Source of the DNA: an uncultured Ferrovibrio sp.
GTDB taxonomy: Bacteria > Pseudomonadota > Alphaproteobacteria > Ferrovibrionales > Ferrovibrionaceae
DNA: 64,000 nt
Reading direction: 5' to 3'
Assembly: GCF_937960835.1 (NCBI RefSeq)
Contig: NZ_CALGPC010000016.1
Location: 75,807 to 139,806 of the forward strand
How positions within the stretch are numbered: the first letter of the stretch is position 1; each line of letters opens with the position of its first letter. Under the pieces are notes generated by a model that saw only the letters and a program-made list of their open reading frames with translations, was not told where the DNA came from and made no database searches. The translations under genes were made by a program, and so were the position numbers. Below, piece after piece: positions 32,494-40,071 of the stretch.

Positions 32494-33942
32494 GTGAGCA
32501 GCATGCCGAGTTTCGTCGACAAGCATGGCCTGTGGTCTGCCGAGCAGCAGCAGGCCGCCAGGGCCGTCGAGAAGGATGTTGCCGGACGCGGCCTTGGCGT
32601 GATCCGCCTCTCATTCGCCGATCAGCATGGCGTGCTGCGGGGCAAGACCATCGTGGCGGAAGAGCTTCCCGCCGCGCTGCGCAATGGCTGTTCGTTCACA
32701 ACCACCTTGCTGGCCAAGGATACCTCGCACCGCACGGTCTTTCCTGTTTTCACGCAAGGCGGCGGCTTCGGTCTGCGCGAGATGCAGGGCGCGGCCGATA
32801 TCCTGATGCTGCCCGATCCCACCACCTTCAAGGTGCTGCCCTGGGCGCCGCATACCGGCTGGCTGCTGTGTGATCTCTATTTTGCCGACGGCCGCCCGGT
32901 GCCGTTTTCGACGCGGCAGCTTTACCGCAACACGCTGAACAGGCTGAATGAGCAGGGCTATGATTACGTCACCGGCCTTGAAGTCGAATTCCATGTCTTC
33001 AAGCTTGAGAATCCGCATCTCAAACCGGCAGATGCAGGTCAGCCCGGCACGCCGCCCGATGTCAGCCTGATCACCCAAGGGTATCAGTATCTGACCGAGC
33101 AGCGTTATGATCAGCATGACGAGATCTACGAAATCCTGCGCAAGAATGTGCAGGGGCTCGGCCTGCCTTTGCGCTCGATGGAAGTCGAATTCGGCCCCAC
33201 GCAATGCGAATTCACCTTCCGGCCCGGGCGCAATCTCGAATCCGCCGACACCATGGTGCTGTTCCGTGCTGCAGCCAAGCAGGTTGCCCGCCGTCACGGC
33301 TATCACGTCACCTTCATGTGCCGGCCCAGGCTGCCGAACATTTTTTCCAGCGGCTGGCATCTGCATCAGTCGCTGCAGGACCGCAGATCCGGCGCCAATG
33401 CCTTCATCCCGACTGAAGCCGGCCAGCCGCTGTCGGCGCTCGGCCGGCATTTTCTCGCCGGCCTGCTCGACCATGCGCCGGCCTCGGCTGCCTTTGCCGC
33501 GCCCACCATCAACGCCTATCGCCGCTACCGGCCTTATTCGCTGGCGCCGGACCGCGCCATCTGGGGGCAGGACAATCGCGGCGTGATGGCGCGCGTGCTC
33601 GGCGGCCTTGGCGATGCGGCGACCCGGATCGAGAACCGCCTGGGCGAGCCCGCCGCTAATCCGTATCTCTATCTCGCCTCCCAGCTTGCCGCAGGCATGG
33701 ATGGCATTGCCCGCGAGCTGGAACCGCCGCCCTCGGCCGATGCGCCTTACGAGACGCCCGCGCCGCCGCTGCCGCGCTCGCTTGAAGCCGCACTTGCGGC
33801 TTTGCGCGAGAATGCCTGCTACCGCGCGGCCTTCGGCGATCTCTTCGTTAGCTATTTCCTCCATATCAAGGAGGCCGAGATCGCCCGCTTCCAGCTCGAA
33901 GTCACCGAGTGGGAGCACCGCGAATATTTCGAGATGTTCTAG
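32494..33942 (+). CDS. glutamine synthetase family protein (gamma-glutamyl ligase-like)
   Basis: The 482-residue protein has the GS beta-grasp N-terminus and the GS catalytic domain. Metal-binding Glu residues lie in GLEVEFHVF and MEVEFGPTQCEF; SGWHLHQSL is the ATP-site His motif, and the Arg-rich loop is INAYRRYRP. GTG 32494 is used as the start, with GGAGG eight bases upstream. Such non-assimilatory GS homologues gamma-glutamylate amines, as in PuuA, ipuC and the aniline enzyme AtdA1. Here it directly follows a Rieske oxygenase, an arrangement like aniline dioxygenase operons, where the glutamylated amine is the oxygenase substrate. That reading is inference. Confidence 0.88.
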   Translation: MSSMPSFVDKHGLWSAEQQQAARAVEKDVAGRGLGVIRLSFADQHGVLRGKTIVAEELPAALRNGCSFTTTLLAKDTSHRTVFPVFTQGGGFGLREMQGAADILMLPDPTTFKVLPWAPHTGWLLCDLYFADGRPVPFSTRQLYRNTLNRLNEQGYDYVTGLEVEFHVFKLENPHLKPADAGQPGTPPDVSLITQGYQYLTEQRYDQHDEIYEILRKNVQGLGLPLRSMEVEFGPTQCEFTFRPGRNLESADTMVLFRAAAKQVARRHGYHVTFMCRPRLPNIFSSGWHLHQSLQDRRSGANAFIPTEAGQPLSALGRHFLAGLLDHAPASAAFAAPTINAYRRYRPYSLAPDRAIWGQDNRGVMARVLGGLGDAATRIENRLGEPAANPYLYLASQLAAGMDGIARELEPPPSADAPYETPAPPLPRSLEAALAALRENACYRAAFGDLFVSYFLHIKEAEIARFQLEVTEWEHREYFEMF

Positions 33943-34059
33943 CATGCTGCATGCCCTCGGGCTTGACCGGGGGCGGCATTTTCTGGTTCATCGGGGCATT
34001 TCCCGGAACGGCGATGCGTCTGCGCAGGCCGCGCCCGGGGCGATATTTTCAGGATATCC

Positions 34060-34683
34060 ATGCCCACCATCTCCCTGTTCCCCACCCGCATCTATTTTGC
34101 GCCGCTGAAGTCGCGCGGGCTTGAGCGCCTGAACCGCGATCTCGCCGATGAGTGCGAGTCGCTAAGATTGGCCGACATTGCCGGCCAGCGCTGGAGCGCT
34201 AAAAACTATCCCGGCGGCTATACCTCTTATGGCAGCCACGACAAGCTGCATTGCATCTCATCGCTGTTTGCCGATCTGGAAAAGGCGATCACGCCGCATG
34301 TGAAGGCTTACGCGCGCGAGCTCGGCTACGACATGCGCGGCCGCACCGTTGTGATGACCGATTGCTGGGCCAACATGATGTCGGGCCCGGTCACCCATGG
34401 CCTGCATCTGCATCCGCTGTCCTTCATCAGCGGCACCTACTATGTGCAGGTACCGAAAGGCGCTGCGGCGATCAAGTTCGAAGATCCGCGCCTGGATCGC
34501 CTGATGGCGGCGCCGCCAAAGCGCGACGATCTTGCGCCGCGTGAGCGCACCCATTTCAGCGTGCGGCCAAAGCCTGGCCATCTGGTGCTGTTCGAAAGCT
34601 GGCTGCGCCATGAAGTGCCGCCAAGCTTCACGAAGACCGAGCGCATCTCGATCAGCTTCAATTATGCCTGCCGCGAGGGATGA
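34060..34683 (+). CDS. TIGR02466-family putative 2OG-Fe(II) oxygenase
   Basis: The 207-residue protein has a double-stranded beta-helix pattern. Likely iron ligands lie in HLHPLSFISGTYYVQVP and the later RHEVPPS, with an Arg-containing ERISISFNY strand that would bind 2-oxoglutarate. It starts 117 bases after the GS-like gene and is the last recognisable gene before the remodelled patch. The family is poorly characterised and often sits beside biosynthetic or amine-modifying genes. It may modify the product of the Rieske/GS pair. Confidence 0.82.
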   Translation: MPTISLFPTRIYFAPLKSRGLERLNRDLADECESLRLADIAGQRWSAKNYPGGYTSYGSHDKLHCISSLFADLEKAITPHVKAYARELGYDMRGRTVVMTDCWANMMSGPVTHGLHLHPLSFISGTYYVQVPKGAAAIKFEDPRLDRLMAAPPKRDDLAPRERTHFSVRPKPGHLVLFESWLRHEVPPSFTKTERISISFNYACREG

Positions 34684-34723
34684 CTGGACGACGGGGAATC
34701 TGCCGGGCGTGATTGGTGTTAAC

Positions 34724-34856
34724 TTGCAGACTTGCCATTACTGGAAAGTAATTTGCCCGCGGATAATTCTGCGGGCATGATCCGGCCTACGAGTTTGGGT
34801 GCTTCGAGTTAGGTTGGGGGTGCGGCGAGCGGATCGAAAGGTCCGCTCGCTTTTTT
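34724..34856 (+). ncRNA. candidate small RNA or structured leader with terminator
   Basis: A possible promoter has TTGCAG at 34724, a 17-base spacer and AGTAAT at 34747. Three stem-loops are arranged in tandem: ATTACT/AGTAAT (34737-34752), TGCCCGC/GCGGGCA (34754-34777, extended by three inner pairs) and a terminator (34825-34856). No coding region was found. The stretch GAGTTTGGGT...GTTAGGT before the terminator recurs at 35888-35908. It could be a free small RNA of about 100 nt or the 3' tail of the preceding operon. No Rfam family is recognised. Confidence 0.4.
34825..34856 (+). terminator. rho-independent terminator
   Basis: A perfect 9-bp stem, GCGAGCGGA (34825-34833) and TCCGCTCGC (34842-34850), has an 8-base loop and six T residues (34851-34856). 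It would end transcripts from the Rieske/GS/2OG operon or a small RNA initiated near 34755. Confidence 0.85.
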
Positions 34857-34927
34857 CGTGCAGAAAGCTTCGCCTATTCTCGGGCTCACTTACCGATTTT
34901 CTGCGTAGTCTGTTCTGCTGCCCGACA

Positions 34928-35185
34928 CTAAACAGCCGCCCTCTCCAGTCTGTTCGAGACACCGATATGGCCACCCATTGCGGCGGCCAGTTCCCGGCAA
35001 ATCGCCAACCCCAGCCCCATCCCCTCAGGGACTTTGGCCCAGCTGCGGTCGCCGCCCTCGAAAGGCAGAAAGAGCCTTTCCTGGTCGGCAGCACTTATGC
35101 CGGCGCCGGTGTCATGCACCTCAATGCGCAAGCATTCCTTCCCTCGCCTGATCGGAGCATAAGCGGGACAGTTCCGCAAAGACAC
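34928..35185 (-). pseudogene. histidine kinase remnant (ATP-binding domain only)
   Basis: An 85-codon frame encodes most of a HATPase_c domain: G1 box DTGAGIS, F box RLFLPF and G2 box GMGLGLAIC, followed by RELAAAMGGHIGVSN. There is no sensor, no HAMP or His-phosphorylation domain and no N box, and the frame stops right after GVSN where kinases normally have a further 15-20 residues. The Lrp gene on the same strand begins just upstream and no response regulator is nearby. This is a decayed fragment, probably left by a rearrangement. Confidence 0.8.
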
Positions 35186-35228
35186 TCATTTCAGCGTGCA
35201 CCCCAGGCCCGGCCGCCCATCGTTCCAT

Positions 35229-35696
35229 CTAGTTGGGCGTTGCTGCTGTCAGGCGGTTCAGTTTTTCCGCAAGCAATACAAGAGGGCGGCAGCGCTCGAC
35301 GCCAGGTATTTTCTGTATCTCCTCCAGCAGCGCATCGAGATCCTCCAGCTGCGGCGTTATTGCAAGAAGGATGAGGTCGAACTCGCCTCCTATGGTGGCG
35401 CAGAGTTTGATCTCGGGGAGCAGTTTGATGCGATCGATCACCTGGCGCTGCTGGCGTTGTGCCAATGCAAGAAGAATGACCGCCTGGGTGTGGTTCTCAT
35501 ATGGATCCGAGCCGAGCAGAACGCCGTAGCCACGGATAACGCCATCGCGCTCAAGCCGGCGGATGCGCTCATGCACCGTGCTGCGCGCCAGCCGCAGGCG
35601 TTTTGCCAAGGTCATGGTGGATTGCCGGGCATTGGTCTGCAACAGAGCGATGAGCTGCCGGTCCAGCTCATCGCGGATGCCGGTCAGGCGAGGCAT
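35229..35696 (-). CDS. Lrp/AsnC-family transcriptional regulator
   Basis: The 155-residue protein has an N-terminal helix-turn-helix (TLAKRLRLARSTVHERIRRLE, about 29-49) and a C-terminal RAM domain (VILLALAQ... TIGGEFDLILLAI). Family length is normal. Its 3' end lies next to the kinase remnant and an AT-rich non-coding stretch lies upstream. Lrp/AsnC proteins respond to amino acids. Its target is unknown, though the nearby amino-acid-related genes are candidates. Confidence 0.92.
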   Translation of the reverse strand: MPRLTGIRDELDRQLIALLQTNARQSTMTLAKRLRLARSTVHERIRRLERDGVIRGYGVLLGSDPYENHTQAVILLALAQRQQRQVIDRIKLLPEIKLCATIGGEFDLILLAITPQLEDLDALLEEIQKIPGVERCRPLVLLAEKLNRLTAATPN

Positions 35697-36171
35697 GCCG
35701 GCCTCCCTCAGACCATCAGTTGCTGTGTTCCGCTGCCAACGCCTCGCTGGCGTATTGTCTGGTGAATGTCACGCTCCGGCCATGAGGCAGGGCATTGATT
35801 TGCCGGATGGCCGCTTCGAGTGCGAGCGGTTGCACAAGACGGAATTATGCTATGAATCGACTTAGCCATGATCCGAGCTCCCTTGCTGAGCTTGGGTTGT
35901 GGTTAGGTCGCATGAGGTGTTCCCAGCACCTCATGCGGCCGCTTTTTCAGCAAAGCTGAATTTCAAAATCGTATTTGGTCTTCAGATTTCGTCAATAAAA
36001 TTCATGCAGAGCAATATGGGCGCCATGTATCATTGTAATGTTATTGCAACGAGAAATTGCCCCTCTGCTTATTTCTCTTTCACTGAATCGTCAATTTTAA
36101 CAAATGCTGTCATTGTTGAAACCGGTCACAACATTAAAGCGCTCAGTCTGATCGGTGGGTAATGACAGTGA
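35697..36171. other. AT-rich gene-free stretch
   Basis: The 475 bases between the Lrp gene and the toxin gene contain no convincing ORF. From about 35940 to 36140 base composition drops well below the surroundings (AAATCGTATTTGG, AATAAAATTC, TTTTAACAAATG). It holds a terminator at 35909-35947 and the GAGCTTGGGT/GTTAGGT motif shared with 34791-34814. The low GC beside a toxin-antitoxin pair suggests acquired DNA. Confidence 0.5.
35909..35947 (+). terminator. rho-independent terminator with no upstream gene
   Basis: CGCATGAGGTG (35909-35919), a 7-base loop and CACCTCATGCG (35927-35937) form a perfect 11-bp stem, followed by GCCGC and five T residues (35943-35947). No plus-strand gene ends upstream, so it may end a small RNA carrying the motif at 35888-35908. 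Confidence 0.8.
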
Positions 36172-36693
36172 TCAGGATTTTGCCAGTTGGCGTATTGTCG
36201 TCATCGGAAGAAACAGCCGTCGGCCCTCGCCTGTAAACGGGATGAAGCCATACTTACGATAAAACGCGGTGGCCTGGTCATCTTTAGCATCGACAATCAG
36301 CGCATGGACTGCGAGGGTTTGCGTTGCGAGCAGAATGCGGTTCAGGGCATCCATGAGCAGAAAGGTGCCCAGTCCCTGGCCCCGCATACTGTTATCGACG
36401 GCTAACCGGCCAAGCAGGGCAGCGGGCACGGGGTAGCGCGGCAGCCGCTTCGCCTGGTCGACCGGAAGATTGCTCCGTTGAAAGCTGGTGGCGCTCAGGC
36501 TGTAGTAACCACGAACCGTCAGTGTATCGGTCGGTATAGCCACAAAGACGCGGGCAACATCCCGCTTCACGTCCTGCGAAGCATGCTCCCGGATGTAACG
36601 GTCGAGTTCAGGAGCACCACACGAGAAGGCCAACCGATCGTGGACCTTGCTATTGAGCGGCACGATCTGCCACGGCGCCAGTGCCTGCTTCAT
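36172..36693 (-). CDS. GNAT-family toxin (TacT-like acetyltransferase)
   Basis: The 173-residue GNAT-fold protein has acetyl-CoA-binding motif MRGQGLGTFLLMDAL and a C-terminal ATAFYRKYGFIPF. The N-terminus (LDRYIREHASQDVKRDVARVFVA) is the hallmark of the GNAT toxins of DUF1778-GNAT toxin-antitoxin pairs (TacT, AtaT), which acetylate the amino group of aminoacyl-tRNA and block translation. The start at 36693 overlaps the antitoxin stop by four bases. A longer frame to 36783 would lie inside the antitoxin gene. The tRNA target is not predictable from sequence alone. Confidence 0.92.
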   Translation of the reverse strand: MKQALAPWQIVPLNSKVHDRLAFSCGAPELDRYIREHASQDVKRDVARVFVAIPTDTLTVRGYYSLSATSFQRSNLPVDQAKRLPRYPVPAALLGRLAVDNSMRGQGLGTFLLMDALNRILLATQTLAVHALIVDAKDDQATAFYRKYGFIPFTGEGRRLFLPMTTIRQLAKS

Positions 36694-36971
36694 CCGGCCG
36701 TCTTCTTGAATTTGGCGAAGGCCTTGCGCAAGGCCGCATTCGGCGCCGGCGGGTTGGTCAGCGCGTCGTAGAACACCTTCCAATCCGAACTGGACAAGGT
36801 GACAATTTCGTTCTCGCGGATGACTTTTGCGGCTTCCTCCAGCGCCGTCGCGAGGACAAACTGGCTGACCGTCTTGTGCCGGTAGCTGGCCGCGCGCTGG
36901 AGTACGCTTTTCGACTCCGCGTCGAGGCGTACCTGTAGCCGGTCATCCTTGGTTTCCGCCGTTCTGGGCAT
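36690..36971 (-). CDS. DUF1778-family antitoxin (TacA-like, ribbon-helix-helix)
   Basis: The 93-residue protein has an N-terminal ribbon-helix-helix: strand RLQVRLD, then a helix around SKSVLQRAASYRHKTVSQFVL. The C-terminal tail is basic and aromatic (DWKVFYDAL, FAKFKKTAG) and would wrap the toxin. It is upstream of the toxin gene with an ATGA overlap, the usual order for this type II family. It should autorepress through the palindrome at 37001-37014. Confidence 0.92.
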   Translation of the reverse strand: MPRTAETKDDRLQVRLDAESKSVLQRAASYRHKTVSQFVLATALEEAAKVIRENEIVTLSSSDWKVFYDALTNPPAPNAALRKAFAKFKKTAG

Positions 36972-37000
36972 GGTTTTTTTCCTTTCTGATCCCTGCCTCT

Positions 37001-37029
37001 ATTGTGATCACAATCGGAGTACATTTCAA
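37001..37029 (-). promoter_or_regulatory. promoter and palindromic operator of the toxin-antitoxin pair
   Basis: ATTGTGATCACAAT (37001-37014) is a perfect 14-base palindrome. On the minus strand, TTGAAA (37029-37024) is followed after 17 bases by CACAAT (37006-37001), which is the outer half of the palindrome. The operator therefore overlaps the -10 element 29 bases upstream of the antitoxin start, as expected for conditional autorepression. Confidence 0.75.
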
Positions 37030-37496
37030 GAGGTGTTGACTGGTGATGCTGCAGCCCATCACGGCCCGGCACGGTAGCCGTTCTGGTGGCCGTACCAGCC
37101 ATGGTAAATTCAACTAGTACTTCCCGGTCACCGGTCACGGCGATTGCTCCGCGCCCGTGGTAATCCTGATGACATCTCGCGTAGTTCCTTTGCTTTTACC
37201 ATCAATGGAGATACTTACGGTGCGCGGGTCAGGTATGATGAAGGGCGACAGAGGCCTGATCGTCGGGTACGTTGAAGGCTTGCTGCACGGGACCGTTGGC
37301 GGTCGTCGAGCGTCACTTGTGCTGTGTATTGAGACCGCTGAGGCAGTTCTCGTGACGTCGACTTCTCGAACCGCCGGTGCAGACCCCGATACCGGTTGGT
37401 GTGGCAGGAGACAGCCTAGGGGCTGCTCCTATGTTGGTCCGCGTGCTATGCCATTCGCCGGTTTCTTTGCTGTGTCCGCACTGTCTGGTCTAGATT
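37030..37496. other. gene-free stretch between the TA pair and a membrane protein gene
   Basis: About 467 bases without a recognisable gene. An open frame at 37157-37657 gives no familiar domain and overlaps the downstream gene antisense, so it is not called. No repeat, tRNA or terminator was recognised. It may be a decayed gene or the edge of the inserted patch. Confidence 0.4.
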
Positions 37497-38438
37497 CTAA
37501 ACGGCCAGCCAGCGTGTCAGCTGCGGTGCGGCAGTCATTGCAGCCGCAATCAATCGCACCAGAACCAGGGTCAGCAGCACGCGGCCGGCCAGCACCACCC
37601 AGATATCGGCACCTATGGCCAGCATCAGGCCGGTATCCTCCAGCAGCGAATGGCTGAGTGAAATCCAGCACAGCGCCAGCACGCGCGCATCGGGCGCGAA
37701 ATTCTTCTCACGGGTCTCCTTCATGATCAGGCCGCCGCCATAGGTCAGGCCCAGCAGCACGCCCACGGTCGTCACCGGCGCCATCTCGCCACTTAAACCC
37801 GATACCCGCAGCACCGGCTGCAGGCCCTGCGTCAGCCGCTTGGTGATGCCGGTGCGCTCGAAGACATCCAGCAGCAGGATGAGCACGACGATGATGCCGA
37901 AGGTCGCCACCAGCGAAATGCCAGATGCCGTCAGCCAGTCCAGCCAGCCGTCGCCGGCCGGGGCCATGCTGCGCAGCAATCCGGTCTCGGCGGGCTGCGT
38001 CAGCCATCCTGTGGCCTTGCTGATCGCGGAGATGGCGGCGGCGTATACGATCGCGGTAGCGAAGCGCAATACGGCGGTCGCCCAGAAGCTGGCGCCGGCC
38101 TTGCGCACGATGGCCTGCTCTACCGGCAGGGCATGGGCGAACAGCATCATGGCGCAAAGAATGCTGACCTGGGCGACGCTAAGCGGCAGATCGGCCAGAA
38201 GCGGCAGCGCGCCCAGTCCGCCATAGATGCCGACTGTCAAAGTGGCGAGCCAGACGAAGCCGGCTTCCGGCGGCAGGCCCACCAGCTCCATCACCGGTGC
38301 CAATGTCGGCGCCAGGGCCTCGATCAGGCCCAGTTCCTCGGCGATGCGCACGGCGATCATCACCGGAACCATGATCTTCAAAAGCTGCCAGAAGACGCGG
38401 AGACTGGTAGCGAGGCGAGACTGCAGATAAGCGGTCAT
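37497..38438 (-). CDS. nucleoside-recognition (Gate) domain membrane protein
   Basis: The 313-residue protein has about eight hydrophobic segments in two repeats. Conserved helices around PPEAGFVWLATLTVGIYGGLG and VTTVGVLLGLTYGGGLIM match the nucleoside recognition/Gate family (YjiH, SpmA/B relatives). ATG 38438 gives MTAYLQSRLATSL and is preferred to ATG or GTG codons further upstream because the extra residues look non-conserved. The ribosome site is weak. Transport substrate is unknown for this branch. Confidence 0.8.
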   Translation of the reverse strand: MTAYLQSRLATSLRVFWQLLKIMVPVMIAVRIAEELGLIEALAPTLAPVMELVGLPPEAGFVWLATLTVGIYGGLGALPLLADLPLSVAQVSILCAMMLFAHALPVEQAIVRKAGASFWATAVLRFATAIVYAAAISAISKATGWLTQPAETGLLRSMAPAGDGWLDWLTASGISLVATFGIIVVLILLLDVFERTGITKRLTQGLQPVLRVSGLSGEMAPVTTVGVLLGLTYGGGLIMKETREKNFAPDARVLALCWISLSHSLLEDTGLMLAIGADIWVVLAGRVLLTLVLVRLIAAAMTAAPQLTRWLAV

Positions 38439-38847
38439 TTGTTTTATCTGGGCTTGTTTGGTCTTGTTGTCTGGCTGCTTGACGGACGCCCGCGCGAGGA
38501 AGGCGCTTATGCCTATCATGAAGGAGGCTCTGCGCGCCACGGCCCGGCCTGCTCAGGCGGCCTGCTCGGGAGGGCTGGGTTTTCGTCATCGCCGGCTTGA
38601 TCCTGAAGCGCGCGTTTCCACGCATTTCCATATGCGGCAAAGGCGCAATGTTGGCCCTGAGGGTGCTTCGTTCGGCCTGATGAATGTGTCCAGGCTGGAA
38701 CGAGCCGCACCGGTCGTCGCTGGTTTCGCGCGGGCATCGAATGGAGCCAAACAGGCTCGAATGGTACGAAAACGGGGCTCGAAAGGCCCGGATTTGATAG
38801 CAGTGATATCACTGCCATCGTTCCACAACGATGATGCGAAATGGCCT
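38439..38847. other. intergenic stretch with two inverted repeats
   Basis: A 409-base gap without a convincing gene. Around 38588-38610 the minus-strand sequence resembles the tail of a dispersed alphaproteobacterial repeat (RIKPAMT when translated). The right end carries the two palindromes described at 38800-38833. A long plus-strand frame through this gap runs antisense across the aminotransferase and is rejected as a gene. Confidence 0.45.
38800..38833. repeat. adjacent palindromes downstream of the aminotransferase gene
   Basis: GCAGTGATATCACTGC (38800-38815) is a perfect 16-base palindrome. It is followed immediately by CATCGTT-CCAC-AACGATG (38816-38833), a 7-bp hairpin. They lie 14 bases beyond the aminotransferase stop on the minus strand. 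No T-run follows, so a simple terminator is unlikely. The GTGATATCAC core resembles operators of GntR-type regulators. Confidence 0.5.
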
Positions 38848-40002
38848 CTAGCCGCGCTTCACGAAGTCGGCGATCCGCTCCACCGCGCCATCCAGCTTGT
38901 CGTTGGTCTTGGCAAAGCAGAAGCGTACCACGCTTTTTACATGGTCCTGCGCATAGAAGGCGCTGACCGGTATTGCTGCCACCTTCGCCTCCTCCACCAT
39001 GCGCAGGCAGAAGGCCGCGTCGTCGATGTCGTTGGAAACGTTCGACAGATCGATATTGAGGAAGTAGGTCGCCTGGCTCGGCAGCACCGTCAGGCCGGCC
39101 TTGGACAGGCCAGCAGCAAAGCGGTCGCGCGATGCCTGCAGGCTTTCACGCATATTGAGGAAGTAGCTGTCGTCCTTGCCAAGGCCGTAGGCCACGGCGG
39201 CCTGCAGATTCGGCGGTGTGGTGAAGGTGACGAACTGATGCGCCTTGGCCAAAACCTTCATGATCGGTGCCGCGGCACAGACAAGGCCGACCTTCCAGCC
39301 GGTGAGCGAAAAGATCTTGCCCGCCGAGCCGATCTTGATGCAGCGCTCGCGCAGGCCCGGGATCGCCATCAGCGGCACATGCTCCAGGCCGTCGAACAGC
39401 ACATGCTCCCAGACCTCGTCGCAGATCGCGATGGCGTTGTACTTCTCCAGATACCGGCCCAGCAGCTCCAGGTCCTCGCGCGGAAACACCGAGGCCGTGG
39501 GATTGAGCGGATTGTTGAAGATCACCGCGCGGGTCTTGTTGGAAAAGGCGGCCTTCAAGGCGTCCTCGTCAATGCGCCAGTGCGGCGGCTTCAGCCCGAC
39601 GAATTTTGCGATGCCGCCCGCGCGCTTCACCAGCGGCAGATAGGCGTCATACATCGGCTGGAACAGCACGACCTCGTCACCCGGCTCAATCACCGCCAGC
39701 AGACTGTCGGCCAGCGCTTCCGTCGCGCCGGAGGTGATCATCACCTCGGTCTCCCAGTTAAGCTCAAGATTGTGAAAGCGCTTGTAATGGGCAGCCACCG
39801 CCTGGCGCAGTTCCGGCAATCCCATCATCGGCGGATATTGATTCCAGCCCGAGATCACGGCTTCGGCGGCCTTGCGACGCACGTCTTCCGGGCCGGGATC
39901 GTCGGGGAAGCCCTGACCCAGGTTGATCGCCTGATGCTGGCCCGCCAGCCGCGACATGGTCTCAAAGATGGTGGTCGGCAGGTCGGCGAAGATGGGATTC
40001 AT
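38848..40002 (-). CDS. PLP-dependent aminotransferase, class I/II
   Basis: The 384-residue fold-type I aminotransferase has SGATEALADSLLA near residue 91, the PLP-phosphate and Asn region NNPLNPTA (163-170), AICDEVWEH with the Asp that contacts the pyridine N, the PLP Lys229 in GSAGKIFSLTGWK, and substrate Arg in VRFCFAK. It resembles YbdL/MalY-like or kynurenine-glutamine-type aminotransferases, some of which use methionine. The gene appears monocistronic, with an intergenic gap on each side. Confidence 0.92.
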   Translation of the reverse strand: MNPIFADLPTTIFETMSRLAGQHQAINLGQGFPDDPGPEDVRRKAAEAVISGWNQYPPMMGLPELRQAVAAHYKRFHNLELNWETEVMITSGATEALADSLLAVIEPGDEVVLFQPMYDAYLPLVKRAGGIAKFVGLKPPHWRIDEDALKAAFSNKTRAVIFNNPLNPTASVFPREDLELLGRYLEKYNAIAICDEVWEHVLFDGLEHVPLMAIPGLRERCIKIGSAGKIFSLTGWKVGLVCAAAPIMKVLAKAHQFVTFTTPPNLQAAVAYGLGKDDSYFLNMRESLQASRDRFAAGLSKAGLTVLPSQATYFLNIDLSNVSNDIDDAAFCLRMVEEAKVAAIPVSAFYAQDHVKSVVRFCFAKTNDKLDGAVERIADFVKRG

Positions 40003-40071
40003 GGCAGCAGGCAGAGGTGAGGTTGCAACGCGAAACGCCGATGTATCACGCTCAGGCGGCGCTCAAAAGAC

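Noticed and set aside
37157..37657. Open frame of 166 codons after the toxin-antitoxin promoter
   Set aside because: No recognised domain, and the 3' part is antisense to the nucleoside-recognition protein gene. Not called as a gene.
38458..40020. Plus-strand open frame of 520 codons antisense to the aminotransferase
   Set aside because: The opposite strand encodes a clear PLP aminotransferase with its Lys motif; the plus frame is rich in His, Arg and Gln, as in GC-rich shadows.
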